A stretch of 64,000 bases of DNA from Pseudonocardia sp. HH130629-09 (lineage in GTDB: Bacteria; Actinomycetota; Actinomycetes; Mycobacteriales; Pseudonocardiaceae), in assembly GCF_001294645.1 (NCBI RefSeq), contig NZ_CP011868.1, positions 4,092,001-4,156,000 on the forward strand. Direction: 5' to 3'. Under the pieces are notes generated by a model, which was not told the origin of the DNA, did not search any database, and saw only the letters and a program-made list of their open reading frames with translations. A program made the translations under genes and the position numbers. Below, one piece after another: positions 9,817-17,717 of the stretch (its first letter is position 1; each line of letters begins with the position of its first letter).

Positions 9817-11218
9817 TACTCCAGCCGCACTTCGTGATGTGGGTCTGCGCTAGGCTTTGATCTTGTGCAGGTGGAGGAGGACCTAGAGGCGTGGGCCGGC
9901 GGCCTGGACGGGTTGTTCGGGCTGGTGGCGGGGCGGTTCTTCCGGACGGAGCCGCGGCGTCGGGCGCGGGCGTATGTGCGTGGATTGTTGGCGCCGTTGG
10001 CCGGGAAGAACGGGTGGACGCTGGCCGAGGTCGCCGGTGACACGACGCCGGACGGGATGCAGCGGCTGCTCAACTCGGCGGCTTGGGACGCCGACGGGAT
10101 GCGCGACGACCTGCGAGACTACGTCACAGAACACCTCGGCGAGCCCGGCGGGGTGCTGATCGTCGACGAGACCGGGTTCCTGAAGAAGGGGGCCAAGTCG
10201 GCCGGGGTGCAGCGCCAGTACTCCGGCACTGCGGGCCGGGTGGAGAACTGCCAGCTCGGGGTGTTCTGCGCCTATGCCAGCGGCAGGGGCCGCACGTTGA
10301 TCGATCGTGAGCTTTACCTGCCCAGGTCGTGGACCGGTGATCGGGAACGTTGCCGGGCTGCGGCGGTGCCCGACGAGGTCGAGTTCGCCACCAAGACCGT
10401 GCTGGCCAAGCAGATGCTCGGCCGGGCCCTCGACGCTGGTGTCCCGGCGTCGTGGGTGGCTGCGGACGAGGCCTACGGTCAGGACTACAAGTTCCGCTCC
10501 TGGTGCGAGAAGCGCCGGATCGGCTACGTCGTCGCCGTGCCCCGCAGTCAGTCGATCCCGCTCTCGCTCGAGGCTGACATCGCCGGGCTGGCCGGGTCAC
10601 GACGCGCCGACGACCTGGTCGCTCGCGCGCCGGAGCAGGCGTGGAAGCGCCGCTCGGCGGGGGACGGGGCGAAGGGTGAGCGGCTCTACGACTGGGCCGT
10701 GGCCAGCCTGTCTCCGCCACCGGAGGCGCCCGCCGGGTGGGGGCGCTGGCTGCTGGTGCGCCGTCAATCCTCACCGACACCCAGATCGCCGCCGGTGACG
10801 AGCCGGAGTTGGCCTACTACCTGTGCGCAGGCCCGCCCGGCACCAGTGACGACGACCTCATCCGGGTCGCCGGCGCCCGGTGGGCGATCGAGGAGTGCTT
10901 CCAGACCGCGAAGAACGAGGTCGGGCTCGACCAGTACCAGGTGCGGCGTTACGACGCCTGGTACCGCCACATCACCCTGGCCATGCTCGCCCACGCCTAC
11001 CTCTCGGTCACCGCGGCGATCGCCCCAAAAGACCTGGCAGCGGGCTCATCCCGCTCACCCTCGCCGAGATCCGACGTCTCCTGGCATCTCTGATCCACAT
11101 CCCCGCCCGCACCGTGGGCTGGGCCTGGTCGACCTGGCGTCGCCGTCACCAACACCGAGCCCGCGAAAGCCACTACCGACGACGAAGACAGCCCAGCTAA
11201 CGAAGTGCGGCTGGAGTA
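9817..11218 (+). mobile_element. IS701-family-like insertion sequence, 1402 bp
   Basis: The ends are perfect 19-bp inverted repeats, TACTCCAGCCGCACTTCGT at 9817-9835 and its complement at 11200-11218. CTAG flanks both ends (9813-9816 and 11219-11222), the 4-bp target duplication typical of IS701 elements. It encodes one transposase, now frameshifted. It abuts an IS481-like element that shares the right-hand CTAG. Confidence 0.92.
9865..11200 (+). pseudogene. IS701-family DDE transposase with two frameshifts
   Basis: The reading frame starts at GTG 9865 and shows the DDE pattern: IVDETGF, then VAADEAYGQD, then WAIEECFQTAKNEVGLD. The frame is lost near 10765-10775 and continues in another frame (ILTDTQIAAGDEPELAYY...), then is lost again near 11040 and continues in the third (LIPLTLAEIRRLLA...) to TAA at 11200. 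Concatenating the three pieces gives a normal-length transposase of about 440 aa. Neither slip site is an obvious programmed signal, so the gene is probably inactive unless these are sequencing errors. Confidence 0.85.
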
Positions 11219-11222
11219 CTAG

Positions 11223-12332
11223 GTGTGATGTCCATGGACGTTGTTCCAGGTTGAGCTGATGACGGCCTGTCGCTGAGACAGGCGAGGACCCCCGGTTGTG
11301 AAGTGGAGCTGTCTAGGAACCGCTTCACCAACCGGAGGCCCTTGTGACCCACGCTAACGCTGCGCTGACTCCGCGTGCCCGGCTACGGCTGGCCCGTCTG
11401 ATCGTCGACCAGGACTGGACCTGCTCCACCGCGGCCAGAATGTTCATGGTCGCCCCTCGCACCGCCCGAAAGTGGGCTGACCGCTACCGCGCCGAGGGCC
11501 CGCCCGGGATGGTCGACCGCAGCTCCCGACCACGGTCGATGCCGGCCAAGACCCCGCCGAGGCTGGTGAAGCAGATCGTGCGACTGCGGTGGCACCACCG
11601 ACTCGGACCAGTACAGATCGGCGGCCGACTCGCTCTCGCCGCCTCGACCGTGCACGCGGTCCTGCGCCGCTGCCGGATCAACCGGCTCTCCCACATCGAC
11701 CGGGTCACCGGCGAGCCCCTACGCCGCTACGAACACCCACACCCCGGCTCGTTGATCCACGTCGACGTCACCAAGTTCGGCAACATCCCCGACGGAGGCG
11801 GACACCGCTTCGTCGGACGCCGACAAGGCGCCCTGAACAAGCGGTCCACTCCCGGACTGCCCAGGGGAACCGACTACAAGCCGCGCACCGGCAGAGCGTT
11901 CGTCCACACCGTCATCGACGACCACTCCCGCGTCGCCTACGCCGAGATCCACAGCGACGAGAAAGCCGACACCGCCACCGGTGTGCTACGCCGGGCCGTG
12001 GACTGGTTGAACGCCCGCGGCGTGACCGTCGAACGGGTCCTGTCCGACAACGGCAGCTGCTACCGCTCACACGCCTGGCGTGACACCTGCAGCGAACTGG
12101 GCATCACCCACAAGCGAACCCGGCCCTACCGGCCTCAGACCAACGGCAAGATCGAACGTTTCCACCGCACCCTCGCCGACGGGTGGGCATACGCCCGCTT
12201 CCACCCCTGCGAAACGGCTCGGCGAGACGCGCTCCCCGGCTGGCTGCACTTCTACAATCACCACCGGCCCCACAGCGCAACCAACGGCCTACCGCCGATC
12301 AGTCGCCTGACCAACCTGCCTGGACATCACAC
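11223..12332 (+). mobile_element. IS481-family-like insertion sequence, copy 1 (1110 bp)
   Basis: The element has 12-bp perfect terminal repeats GTGTGATGTCCA / TGGACATCACAC. It is flanked by CTAG at 11219-11222 and 12333-12336. The left CTAG is also the right target duplicate of the neighbouring IS701-like element. A second copy of the same length and with an identical predicted transposase lies inverted at 16276-17385. Confidence 0.93.
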
Positions 12333-12336
12333 CTAG
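11344..12336 (+). CDS. IS481-family transposase (copy 1)
   Basis: It is a 330-aa rve-type DDE transposase. An N-terminal helix-turn-helix (residues ~10-60) precedes the catalytic core with D141 (HVDVTKFG), D235 (SDNGSCYRS) and E271 (KIERFH), giving the D-x35-E spacing. The start is GTG 11344. The last sense codon ends at the element terminus; the TAG stop (12334-12336) is supplied by the CTAG target duplicate outside the element. The protein is intact and identical to copy 2. Confidence 0.93.
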   Translation: MTHANAALTPRARLRLARLIVDQDWTCSTAARMFMVAPRTARKWADRYRAEGPPGMVDRSSRPRSMPAKTPPRLVKQIVRLRWHHRLGPVQIGGRLALAASTVHAVLRRCRINRLSHIDRVTGEPLRRYEHPHPGSLIHVDVTKFGNIPDGGGHRFVGRRQGALNKRSTPGLPRGTDYKPRTGRAFVHTVIDDHSRVAYAEIHSDEKADTATGVLRRAVDWLNARGVTVERVLSDNGSCYRSHAWRDTCSELGITHKRTRPYRPQTNGKIERFHRTLADGWAYARFHPCETARRDALPGWLHFYNHHRPHSATNGLPPISRLTNLPGHHT

Positions 12337-12471
12337 GGGGGCGCCCCCTGCCGAGCCGCACCCCCTGCCACGTCCCGAGTCGGTCGAGGTCGCGGTTCCG
12401 GGCTCCACTACCGTGTGGTGGTCCGGCACCGGGCCGGACCCTTCGGACATGGTCGGCACACCGGGGAGACG

Positions 12472-14235
12472 ATGGGTTACCTGCTGGGCATCGACGTCGG
12501 CACCACTCGGACGGCGGCCGCGGTCATCCACGCCGGCACCGTCGAGATGGTCACGCTCGGTGACCACTCGGTCGACATCCCGTCCGTGGTCTACGTGGCA
12601 CCGGACGGCGGGCTGCTGTTCGGCGATGCCGCCGAACGCCGTGCCCTGACCGAGCCGGACCGCGTCGCACGCGAGTTCAAGCGGCGCATCGGCGACCCGA
12701 CGCCGATCCCGCTGGGTGAGCAGTCCTTCGCCCCCGAGCAGCTGTCCGCGCTGCTGGCCGAGCACGTCGTCGACGTCGTCGCACGTACCGAGGGCGGCGC
12801 CCCCGACCGCATCGCGGTGACCCACCCGGCGTCCTGGGGCATGCACAAGTGCGACCTGTTCGCCGCCGCCCTGGCCGAGCGCGGCCTGACCGTCACCTTC
12901 CTCACCGAGCCGCAGGCCGCCGCCCTGCACTACGCGACGAACGAGCGGGTCGAGCCCGGCGCGACGGTCGCCGTCTACGACCTCGGCGGCGGGACGTTCG
13001 ACGCCGCCGTCGTCCGCAAGGAGGCCGCGGGCGGCGGGTTCACCCTGCTCGGCAGGCCCGAGGGCGTCGAGCAGCTGGGCGGCGCCGACTTCGACCAGGC
13101 CGTCGTCGACCACGTGCGCGACGCCGTCCCGGCCGCCTTCGAGGGCCTCGACGAGACCGACCCGAACGCCCTGTCCGCGATGGCCCGGCTGCGCCGCGAC
13201 TGCCGCGAGGCCAAGGAGGCCCTGTCGGCCGACACCGAGGTCTCGATCCCGGTGTGGCTCAGCGAGGTCCGCACGACGGTGCGCCTGCACCGCAGCGACT
13301 TCGAGGAGCGCATCCGGCCCCGCCTGGAGGAGTCGGTCGAGGCGTTGCAGCGCGCGATCGCCTCGGCCGGGCTGGCCGCCTCCGGGCCGTCGGTGGTGCT
13401 GCTCGTCGGCGGGTCCTCGCGGGTCCCGCTGGTCGCCGAGCTGGTGTCCACCGGCCTCGGGCGTCCCGTACAGGTCGACGCGGACCCGAAGAACACCATC
13501 GCGAAGGGCGCCGTCGTCGCACTCGGGCGGCCCGACCCCGTGCCCGGCACCGGCTCGGGCGGATTCGGCGCGGTGTCGACGAGCAGCGGTCTCGCGCTGG
13601 CCCCCGACCCCGGCCCGCTGCCCTGGGAGAACCCGGACCCGGTCACCGACCGGATGCCGACCGGCGGCGCGACCCAGCTCGACGGAGACCGCACCGCCTA
13701 CCTGGACAGCGCCCGCGCCGACCCGCCCACCGACCGCCTCCCCGTCGTCCCGCCGGTGGGCTACGACCAGACCGCCGTGCACGGATACGGCGGGTACGGC
13801 GGTTACGACGACGGCGAGACCACCATCGCCCCCGGGCCGGCACCCGTCCGCCGCTCCCCCGCGCTGCTCATCGGCGCCGGCGGGGTCGTCGCGGCGCTGG
13901 CCGTGCTGGGCACGGTGTTCTTCTGGCCGCAGGACCGCACGATCAGCAACGCGACCCCCGAGCTGCCGGCGATCCCGACGACGACCCAGGCCCCGCCCCC
14001 GACGACCGTCGATCACGAGCCGGTGCGGCAGCCGGAACGGACCCGGGAGCGGCCGACCGAGGCCGTCCCTACGACGACCGACGCGCCGATCCCCGAGCCG
14101 CCGCCGGTCGTCATCACCACGACGTCCGCTCCGCCTCCGCCGAGCTCGTCGTCCTCGTCGTCCTCGGCACCGCCCCCGCCGAGCAGCTCGACGCCGAACC
14201 CGCCGGAGGGGATCCCGGGCCCGCCGGGAACCTGA
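12472..14235 (+). CDS. Membrane-anchored Hsp70-like protein with Pro/Ser-rich tail
   Basis: This 587-aa protein has an Hsp70/actin-type ATPase domain (1-~355): GIDVGTTRTA at 6-15, YDLGGGTFDAAV near 169-180 and LLVGGSSRVPLV near 310-321. It lacks the DnaK substrate-binding domain. A low-complexity segment with GYGGYGGYDDG repeats follows, then one transmembrane helix (~464-485) and an ~100-residue Pro/Thr/Ser-rich tail with a run of serines, predicted outside the cell. ATG 12472 was chosen because GGGGAG lies just upstream. Role unknown; related actinobacterial proteins are annotated only as Hsp70 family. IS copy 1 ends 139 bp upstream. Confidence 0.85.
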   Translation: MGYLLGIDVGTTRTAAAVIHAGTVEMVTLGDHSVDIPSVVYVAPDGGLLFGDAAERRALTEPDRVAREFKRRIGDPTPIPLGEQSFAPEQLSALLAEHVVDVVARTEGGAPDRIAVTHPASWGMHKCDLFAAALAERGLTVTFLTEPQAAALHYATNERVEPGATVAVYDLGGGTFDAAVVRKEAAGGGFTLLGRPEGVEQLGGADFDQAVVDHVRDAVPAAFEGLDETDPNALSAMARLRRDCREAKEALSADTEVSIPVWLSEVRTTVRLHRSDFEERIRPRLEESVEALQRAIASAGLAASGPSVVLLVGGSSRVPLVAELVSTGLGRPVQVDADPKNTIAKGAVVALGRPDPVPGTGSGGFGAVSTSSGLALAPDPGPLPWENPDPVTDRMPTGGATQLDGDRTAYLDSARADPPTDRLPVVPPVGYDQTAVHGYGGYGGYDDGETTIAPGPAPVRRSPALLIGAGGVVAALAVLGTVFFWPQDRTISNATPELPAIPTTTQAPPPTTVDHEPVRQPERTRERPTEAVPTTTDAPIPEPPPVVITTTSAPPPPSSSSSSSSAPPPPSSSTPNPPEGIPGPPGT

Positions 14236-14248
14236 TCCCACCGACAGA

Positions 14249-14290
14249 TCGACAGTCCAGATTGATGAATCTGGACTGTCGACCTATCGT
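14249..14290 (+). promoter_or_regulatory. MarR-type operator and -10 element
   Basis: Perfect 15-bp inverted arms TCGACAGTCCAGATT / AATCTGGACTGTCGA (14249-14263 and 14268-14282) surround a 4-base centre. TATCGT at 14285-14290 fits a -10 box seven bases before the marR ATG. The position suggests autoregulation of the marR-MFS pair. Confidence 0.78.
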
Positions 14291-14297
14291 GGGTTGC

Positions 14298-14738
14298 ATG
14301 TCGCAACCACCTGTGGGGACCGCCGCCTCCACTGCCCGCGCGGTCCGGATCGGCGTCGGCCGGCTGCGCCGCCGCATGCGCGAGCACTACGACCGCGACC
14401 AGCTGACGGCGTCGCAGATCGCGCTGCTCGGCCGCCTCGACCGCGGTGGACCCAGCACCGCCGCCGCGCTCGCCGCCGCCGAGGGCGTCCGCCCACAGTC
14501 GGTCGCGATGTCGATCGCCGCCCTGGAGGAGCGGCGCATGGTCGAGCGCCGCCCGGATCCGTCCGACGGGCGCCGGCAGATCGTCTCGGCCACCGACCTC
14601 GGCCGTCGGTTCACCGCCGACGCCCGGTCCGCCGGCGAGGACTGGCTCGCCGGGGCGCTCGCCGACCGGCTCAGCGCCGACGAGCTGCGCACCGTCGACG
14701 AGGCCATGCGGCTGCTGGAACGGGTGACCGAGCGATGA
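14298..14738 (+). CDS. MarR-family transcriptional regulator
   Basis: It is a 146-aa winged-helix regulator. The DNA-binding part includes the STAAALAAAEGVRPQSVAMS helix pair and the wing DPSDGRRQIVSAT (residues ~50-100). A strong palindrome lies upstream, and the gene overlaps the following MFS gene by four bases (ATGA), so it likely controls that transporter in response to a small molecule. The start ATG 14298 is nearly leaderless relative to the predicted -10. Confidence 0.9.
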   Translation: MSQPPVGTAASTARAVRIGVGRLRRRMREHYDRDQLTASQIALLGRLDRGGPSTAAALAAAEGVRPQSVAMSIAALEERRMVERRPDPSDGRRQIVSATDLGRRFTADARSAGEDWLAGALADRLSADELRTVDEAMRLLERVTER

Positions 14739-16135
14739 CGCCGCGCCGGGGCCGCCGTACCGGGCCGTCCACGTTCGACCGCCGGCTGCTCCTCCCCATG
14801 ATCGGCGGGGCCGTGCTGAACCCGGTGAACTCGTCGCTGATCGCGGTCGCGCTGGTGCCGATCGGGCTCGCCCTCGGGGCCCCCGCGACCGAGACCGCCT
14901 GGCTGGTGTCCGGGCTCTACCTCGCGACCGCGGTCGGCCAGCCCGTCACCGGACGCCTGGTCGACCTGTACGGGCCGCGGCCGCTCTACCTGGCCGGCGC
15001 CGTGCTGGTCGGTGTCGGCGGGACCCTCGGAGCGCTCGCCCCGGACATCTGGTGGCTGGTCGCGGCGCGGGTCGTCATCGGGCTCGGGACGTGTGCGGGC
15101 TACCCGGCGGCGATGGCGCTGATCCGCGGCGAGGCCGACCGCACCGGCACCGACAGCCCGGAGGGCGTGCTGACGGTGCTCTCGATCGCGACGTCGACGA
15201 TCGCCGTCGTCGGGCCGAGCCTGGGAGGTCTGCTCCTCGGGGTCTCGGGCTGGCGGGCGGTGTTCGTGGTGAACATCCCGCTGGCTCTGCTGTGCCTGGT
15301 GCTCGGTGCGCTGCGGCTCCCCCGTACCCGGGTCGCCCACCGCGGCGTGCGGGCCGCGCTGCGCCGGGTCGACCCGCCGGGCATCGCGCTGTTCGCGGTC
15401 ACCACCGTCGCGCTGCTGCTTGCCCTGCTGCACCCCGACGCCGGCGCGGTCGCCCCCGCACTGGTGGCCGTCGCCGCCGGGGCGGCGCTGGTGGTGCGCG
15501 AGCTGCGGACCCCCGAGCCGCTCCTGGACCTGCGGGTGCTCGGCGGGAACCTGCCGCTGCTGCTGACGTTCGTCCGGGCGCTGCTCACCGCGACCGTCTC
15601 CTACTGCGTGCTCTACGGCTTCACCCAGTGGCTGGAGCAAGACCGCGGGCTCACCCCCGCGACGGCCGGGCTGGTCCTGCTGCCGATCTTCGTCACCGGG
15701 ATCGGGGTGACCGCGCTGACCGGCAGGCGGCGCGCGATCCGGGGCAAGCTGCTCGTCGGCGGGGTGGCGCAGGTGCTGCTCGCCGCCCTGCTGTTCGCCC
15801 TCGGGCCGGCCAGCCCTGTCTGGGTCATCGTCGTGGTCGCGTTGCTCGCCGGGCTGCCACAGGGCCTGAACAACCTCGCCGTGCAGAACGCGGTCTACCG
15901 GCAGGCCGACCCGGAGCGGGTCGCCTCCTCGGCCGGGCTGATGCGCACCTTCTTCTACCTGGGCGCCATCGCCGCCTCGGCCGCGGGCGGGATCGCCTTC
16001 GGCGGCAGTACGGCGGGCGACGGCCTGCCGGTCCTCGCCGCGGTGATGCTCGTCGCCTCGACGCTGTTCGTCCTGCTCACCCTCGCCGACCGTTCACTGG
16101 CCCGGCTCGCCGGGCCGGAAGGAGCACCGTCGTGA
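14735..16135 (+). CDS. MFS drug transporter (DHA2-like)
   Basis: This 466-aa major facilitator protein has many hydrophobic segments, compatible with the 14-helix DHA2 type. The loop 2-3 motif GRLVDLYGPRPLYLAG corresponds to MFS motif A, and the LNPVNSSLIAVALVPIG N-terminal helix is typical. It is translationally coupled to the marR gene (ATGA overlap). Substrate unknown; efflux is inferred from the regulator pairing. Confidence 0.88.
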   Translation: MTPRRGRRTGPSTFDRRLLLPMIGGAVLNPVNSSLIAVALVPIGLALGAPATETAWLVSGLYLATAVGQPVTGRLVDLYGPRPLYLAGAVLVGVGGTLGALAPDIWWLVAARVVIGLGTCAGYPAAMALIRGEADRTGTDSPEGVLTVLSIATSTIAVVGPSLGGLLLGVSGWRAVFVVNIPLALLCLVLGALRLPRTRVAHRGVRAALRRVDPPGIALFAVTTVALLLALLHPDAGAVAPALVAVAAGAALVVRELRTPEPLLDLRVLGGNLPLLLTFVRALLTATVSYCVLYGFTQWLEQDRGLTPATAGLVLLPIFVTGIGVTALTGRRRAIRGKLLVGGVAQVLLAALLFALGPASPVWVIVVVALLAGLPQGLNNLAVQNAVYRQADPERVASSAGLMRTFFYLGAIAASAAGGIAFGGSTAGDGLPVLAAVMLVASTLFVLLTLADRSLARLAGPEGAPS

Positions 16136-16183
16136 CCGACCGACCGGCTTCCGGGCTGCTCGACGCGGCCCGACCCGGACACG

Positions 16184-16217
16184 ACGAAGGCCCCGCACCG
16201 GAGAGCGGGGCCTTCGT
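16184..16217. terminator. Bidirectional hairpin terminator between MFS gene and tRNA-Glu
   Basis: A perfect 13-bp stem (ACGAAGGCCCCGC / GCGGGGCCTTCGT) with an 8-base loop ends five bases before the 3' end of the interrupted tRNA-Glu. It would terminate the MFS transcript on the plus strand and the tRNA transcript on the minus strand. There is no U-tract, which is usual in actinobacteria. Confidence 0.75.
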
Positions 16218-16271
16218 GGAGTAGTCCCGACGGGATTTGAACCCGCGCTACCGCCTTGAGAGGGCGGCGTC

Positions 16272-17264
16272 CTAGGTGTGATGTCCAGGCAGGTTGGTCA
16301 GGCGACTGATCGGCGGTAGGCCGTTGGTTGCGCTGTGGGGCCGGTGGTGATTGTAGAAGTGCAGCCAGCCGGGGAGCGCGTCTCGCCGAGCCGTTTCGCA
16401 GGGGTGGAAGCGGGCGTATGCCCACCCGTCGGCGAGGGTGCGGTGGAAACGTTCGATCTTGCCGTTGGTCTGAGGCCGGTAGGGCCGGGTTCGCTTGTGG
16501 GTGATGCCCAGTTCGCTGCAGGTGTCACGCCAGGCGTGTGAGCGGTAGCAGCTGCCGTTGTCGGACAGGACCCGTTCGACGGTCACGCCGCGGGCGTTCA
16601 ACCAGTCCACGGCCCGGCGTAGCACACCGGTGGCGGTGTCGGCTTTCTCGTCGCTGTGGATCTCGGCGTAGGCGACGCGGGAGTGGTCGTCGATGACGGT
16701 GTGGACGAACGCTCTGCCGGTGCGCGGCTTGTAGTCGGTTCCCCTGGGCAGTCCGGGAGTGGACCGCTTGTTCAGGGCGCCTTGTCGGCGTCCGACGAAG
16801 CGGTGTCCGCCTCCGTCGGGGATGTTGCCGAACTTGGTGACGTCGACGTGGATCAACGAGCCGGGGTGTGGGTGTTCGTAGCGGCGTAGGGGCTCGCCGG
16901 TGACCCGGTCGATGTGGGAGAGCCGGTTGATCCGGCAGCGGCGCAGGACCGCGTGCACGGTCGAGGCGGCGAGAGCGAGTCGGCCGCCGATCTGTACTGG
17001 TCCGAGTCGGTGGTGCCACCGCAGTCGCACGATCTGCTTCACCAGCCTCGGCGGGGTCTTGGCCGGCATCGACCGTGGTCGGGAGCTGCGGTCGACCATC
17101 CCGGGCGGGCCCTCGGCGCGGTAGCGGTCAGCCCACTTTCGGGCGGTGCGAGGGGCGACCATGAACATTCTGGCCGCGGTGGAGCAGGTCCAGTCCTGGT
17201 CGACGATCAGACGGGCCAGCCGTAGCCGGGCACGCGGAGTCAGCGCAGCGTTAGCGTGGGTCAC
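16272..17264 (-). CDS. IS481-family transposase (copy 2)
   Basis: This 330-aa protein is identical to the copy 1 transposase, with D141, D235 and E271 conserved. Again the TAG stop (16272-16274) lies in the target-derived CTAG and not in the element. Identity of the two copies indicates recent transposition, and the protein should be functional. Confidence 0.93.
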   Translation of the reverse strand: MTHANAALTPRARLRLARLIVDQDWTCSTAARMFMVAPRTARKWADRYRAEGPPGMVDRSSRPRSMPAKTPPRLVKQIVRLRWHHRLGPVQIGGRLALAASTVHAVLRRCRINRLSHIDRVTGEPLRRYEHPHPGSLIHVDVTKFGNIPDGGGHRFVGRRQGALNKRSTPGLPRGTDYKPRTGRAFVHTVIDDHSRVAYAEIHSDEKADTATGVLRRAVDWLNARGVTVERVLSDNGSCYRSHAWRDTCSELGITHKRTRPYRPQTNGKIERFHRTLADGWAYARFHPCETARRDALPGWLHFYNHHRPHSATNGLPPISRLTNLPGHHT

Positions 17265-17385
17265 AAGGGCCTCCGGTTGGTGAAGCGGTTCCTAGACAGC
17301 TCCACTTCACAACCGGGGGTCCTCGCCTGTCTCAGCGACAGGCCGTCATCAGCTCAACCTGGAACAACGTCCATGGACATCACAC
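16276..17385 (-). mobile_element. IS481-family-like insertion sequence, copy 2 (1110 bp)
   Basis: Same length and same 12-bp ends as copy 1, in opposite orientation. The flanking CTAG copies at 16272-16275 and 17386-17389 are a genuine 4-bp duplication, because the intact sister tRNA-Glu has a single CTAG at this point. The insert splits the tRNA gene. Confidence 0.95.
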
Positions 17386-17459
17386 CTAGGCCGCTAGACG
17401 ACGGGACCAGGACAGTCGGCTCGGTCTCGATTGCGGACCCCTGCGCATGGAGTCCGTGG

Positions 17460-17532
17460 TAGTCCCGACGGGATTTGAACCCGCGCTACCGCCTTGAGAG
17501 GGCGGCGTCCTAGGCCGCTAGACGACGGGACC
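17460..17532 (-). tRNA. tRNA-Glu (anticodon CTC)
   Basis: The 73-nt sequence folds as a cloverleaf: acceptor GGTCCCG/CGGGACT, anticodon loop CCCTCTCAA giving CUC, T-arm GGGTTCAAATCCC. CCA is not encoded. It is the intact sister of the interrupted gene 51 bp downstream, so glutamate GAG decoding is retained. Confidence 0.95.
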
Positions 17533-17590
17533 TTGGACGAGACCGTGCCGATTGTCAGAAATCGTCATTCCGAAGAAGTCGCGATTTCCG

Positions 17591-17662
17591 CTGGGGTACC
17601 AGGACTCGAACCTAGACTAACTGAACCAGAATCAGTCGTGCTGCCAATTACACCATACCCCA
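17591..17662 (-). tRNA. tRNA-Gln (anticodon CTG)
   Basis: The 72-nt sequence has acceptor TGGGGTA/TACCCCA with discriminator G, anticodon stem-loop ACTGA-TTCTGGT-TCAGT giving CUG, and T-loop GTTCGAGTC. CCA is not encoded. The order gltX, tRNA-Gln, tRNA-Glu on one strand matches the mycobacterial arrangement. Confidence 0.94.
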
Positions 17663-17668
17663 TCGAAA

Positions 17669-17698
17669 AGCGGGCCTCGTTCCGGAGCGAGGCCCGCT
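17669..17698 (-). terminator. Hairpin terminator after gltX
   Basis: A perfect 11-bp stem (AGCGGGCCTCG / CGAGGCCCGCT) with an 8-base loop sits between the gltX stop and the 5' end of tRNA-Gln, implying that the tRNAs have a separate promoter or are processed from readthrough. Confidence 0.72.
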
Positions 17699-17717
17699 CT
17701 CCGTTGATGTCAGTACT

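Larger units (their letters stand above)
16222..17408 (-). pseudogene. tRNA-Glu (CTC) interrupted by an IS481-like element
   Basis: The 5' part (17386-17408) and 3' part (16222-16275) together match the intact tRNA-Glu at 17460-17532, apart from the duplicated CTAG. The insertion lies at CTAG in the 3' half of the D-loop, separating the 5' acceptor and most of the D arm from the anticodon and T arms. The gene cannot produce a normal tRNA as it stands. Confidence 0.93.

Noticed and set aside
10760..10780. Programmed -1 frameshift in the IS701-like transposase
   Set aside because: No slippery heptamer or strong downstream structure is visible, there is a second break near 11040, and IS701 transposases are normally made from one frame.
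16132..16224. 30-codon ORF overlapping the MFS stop (GTGA)
   Set aside because: It runs through the terminator hairpin and into the tRNA 3' end; no Shine-Dalgarno or recognisable peptide.
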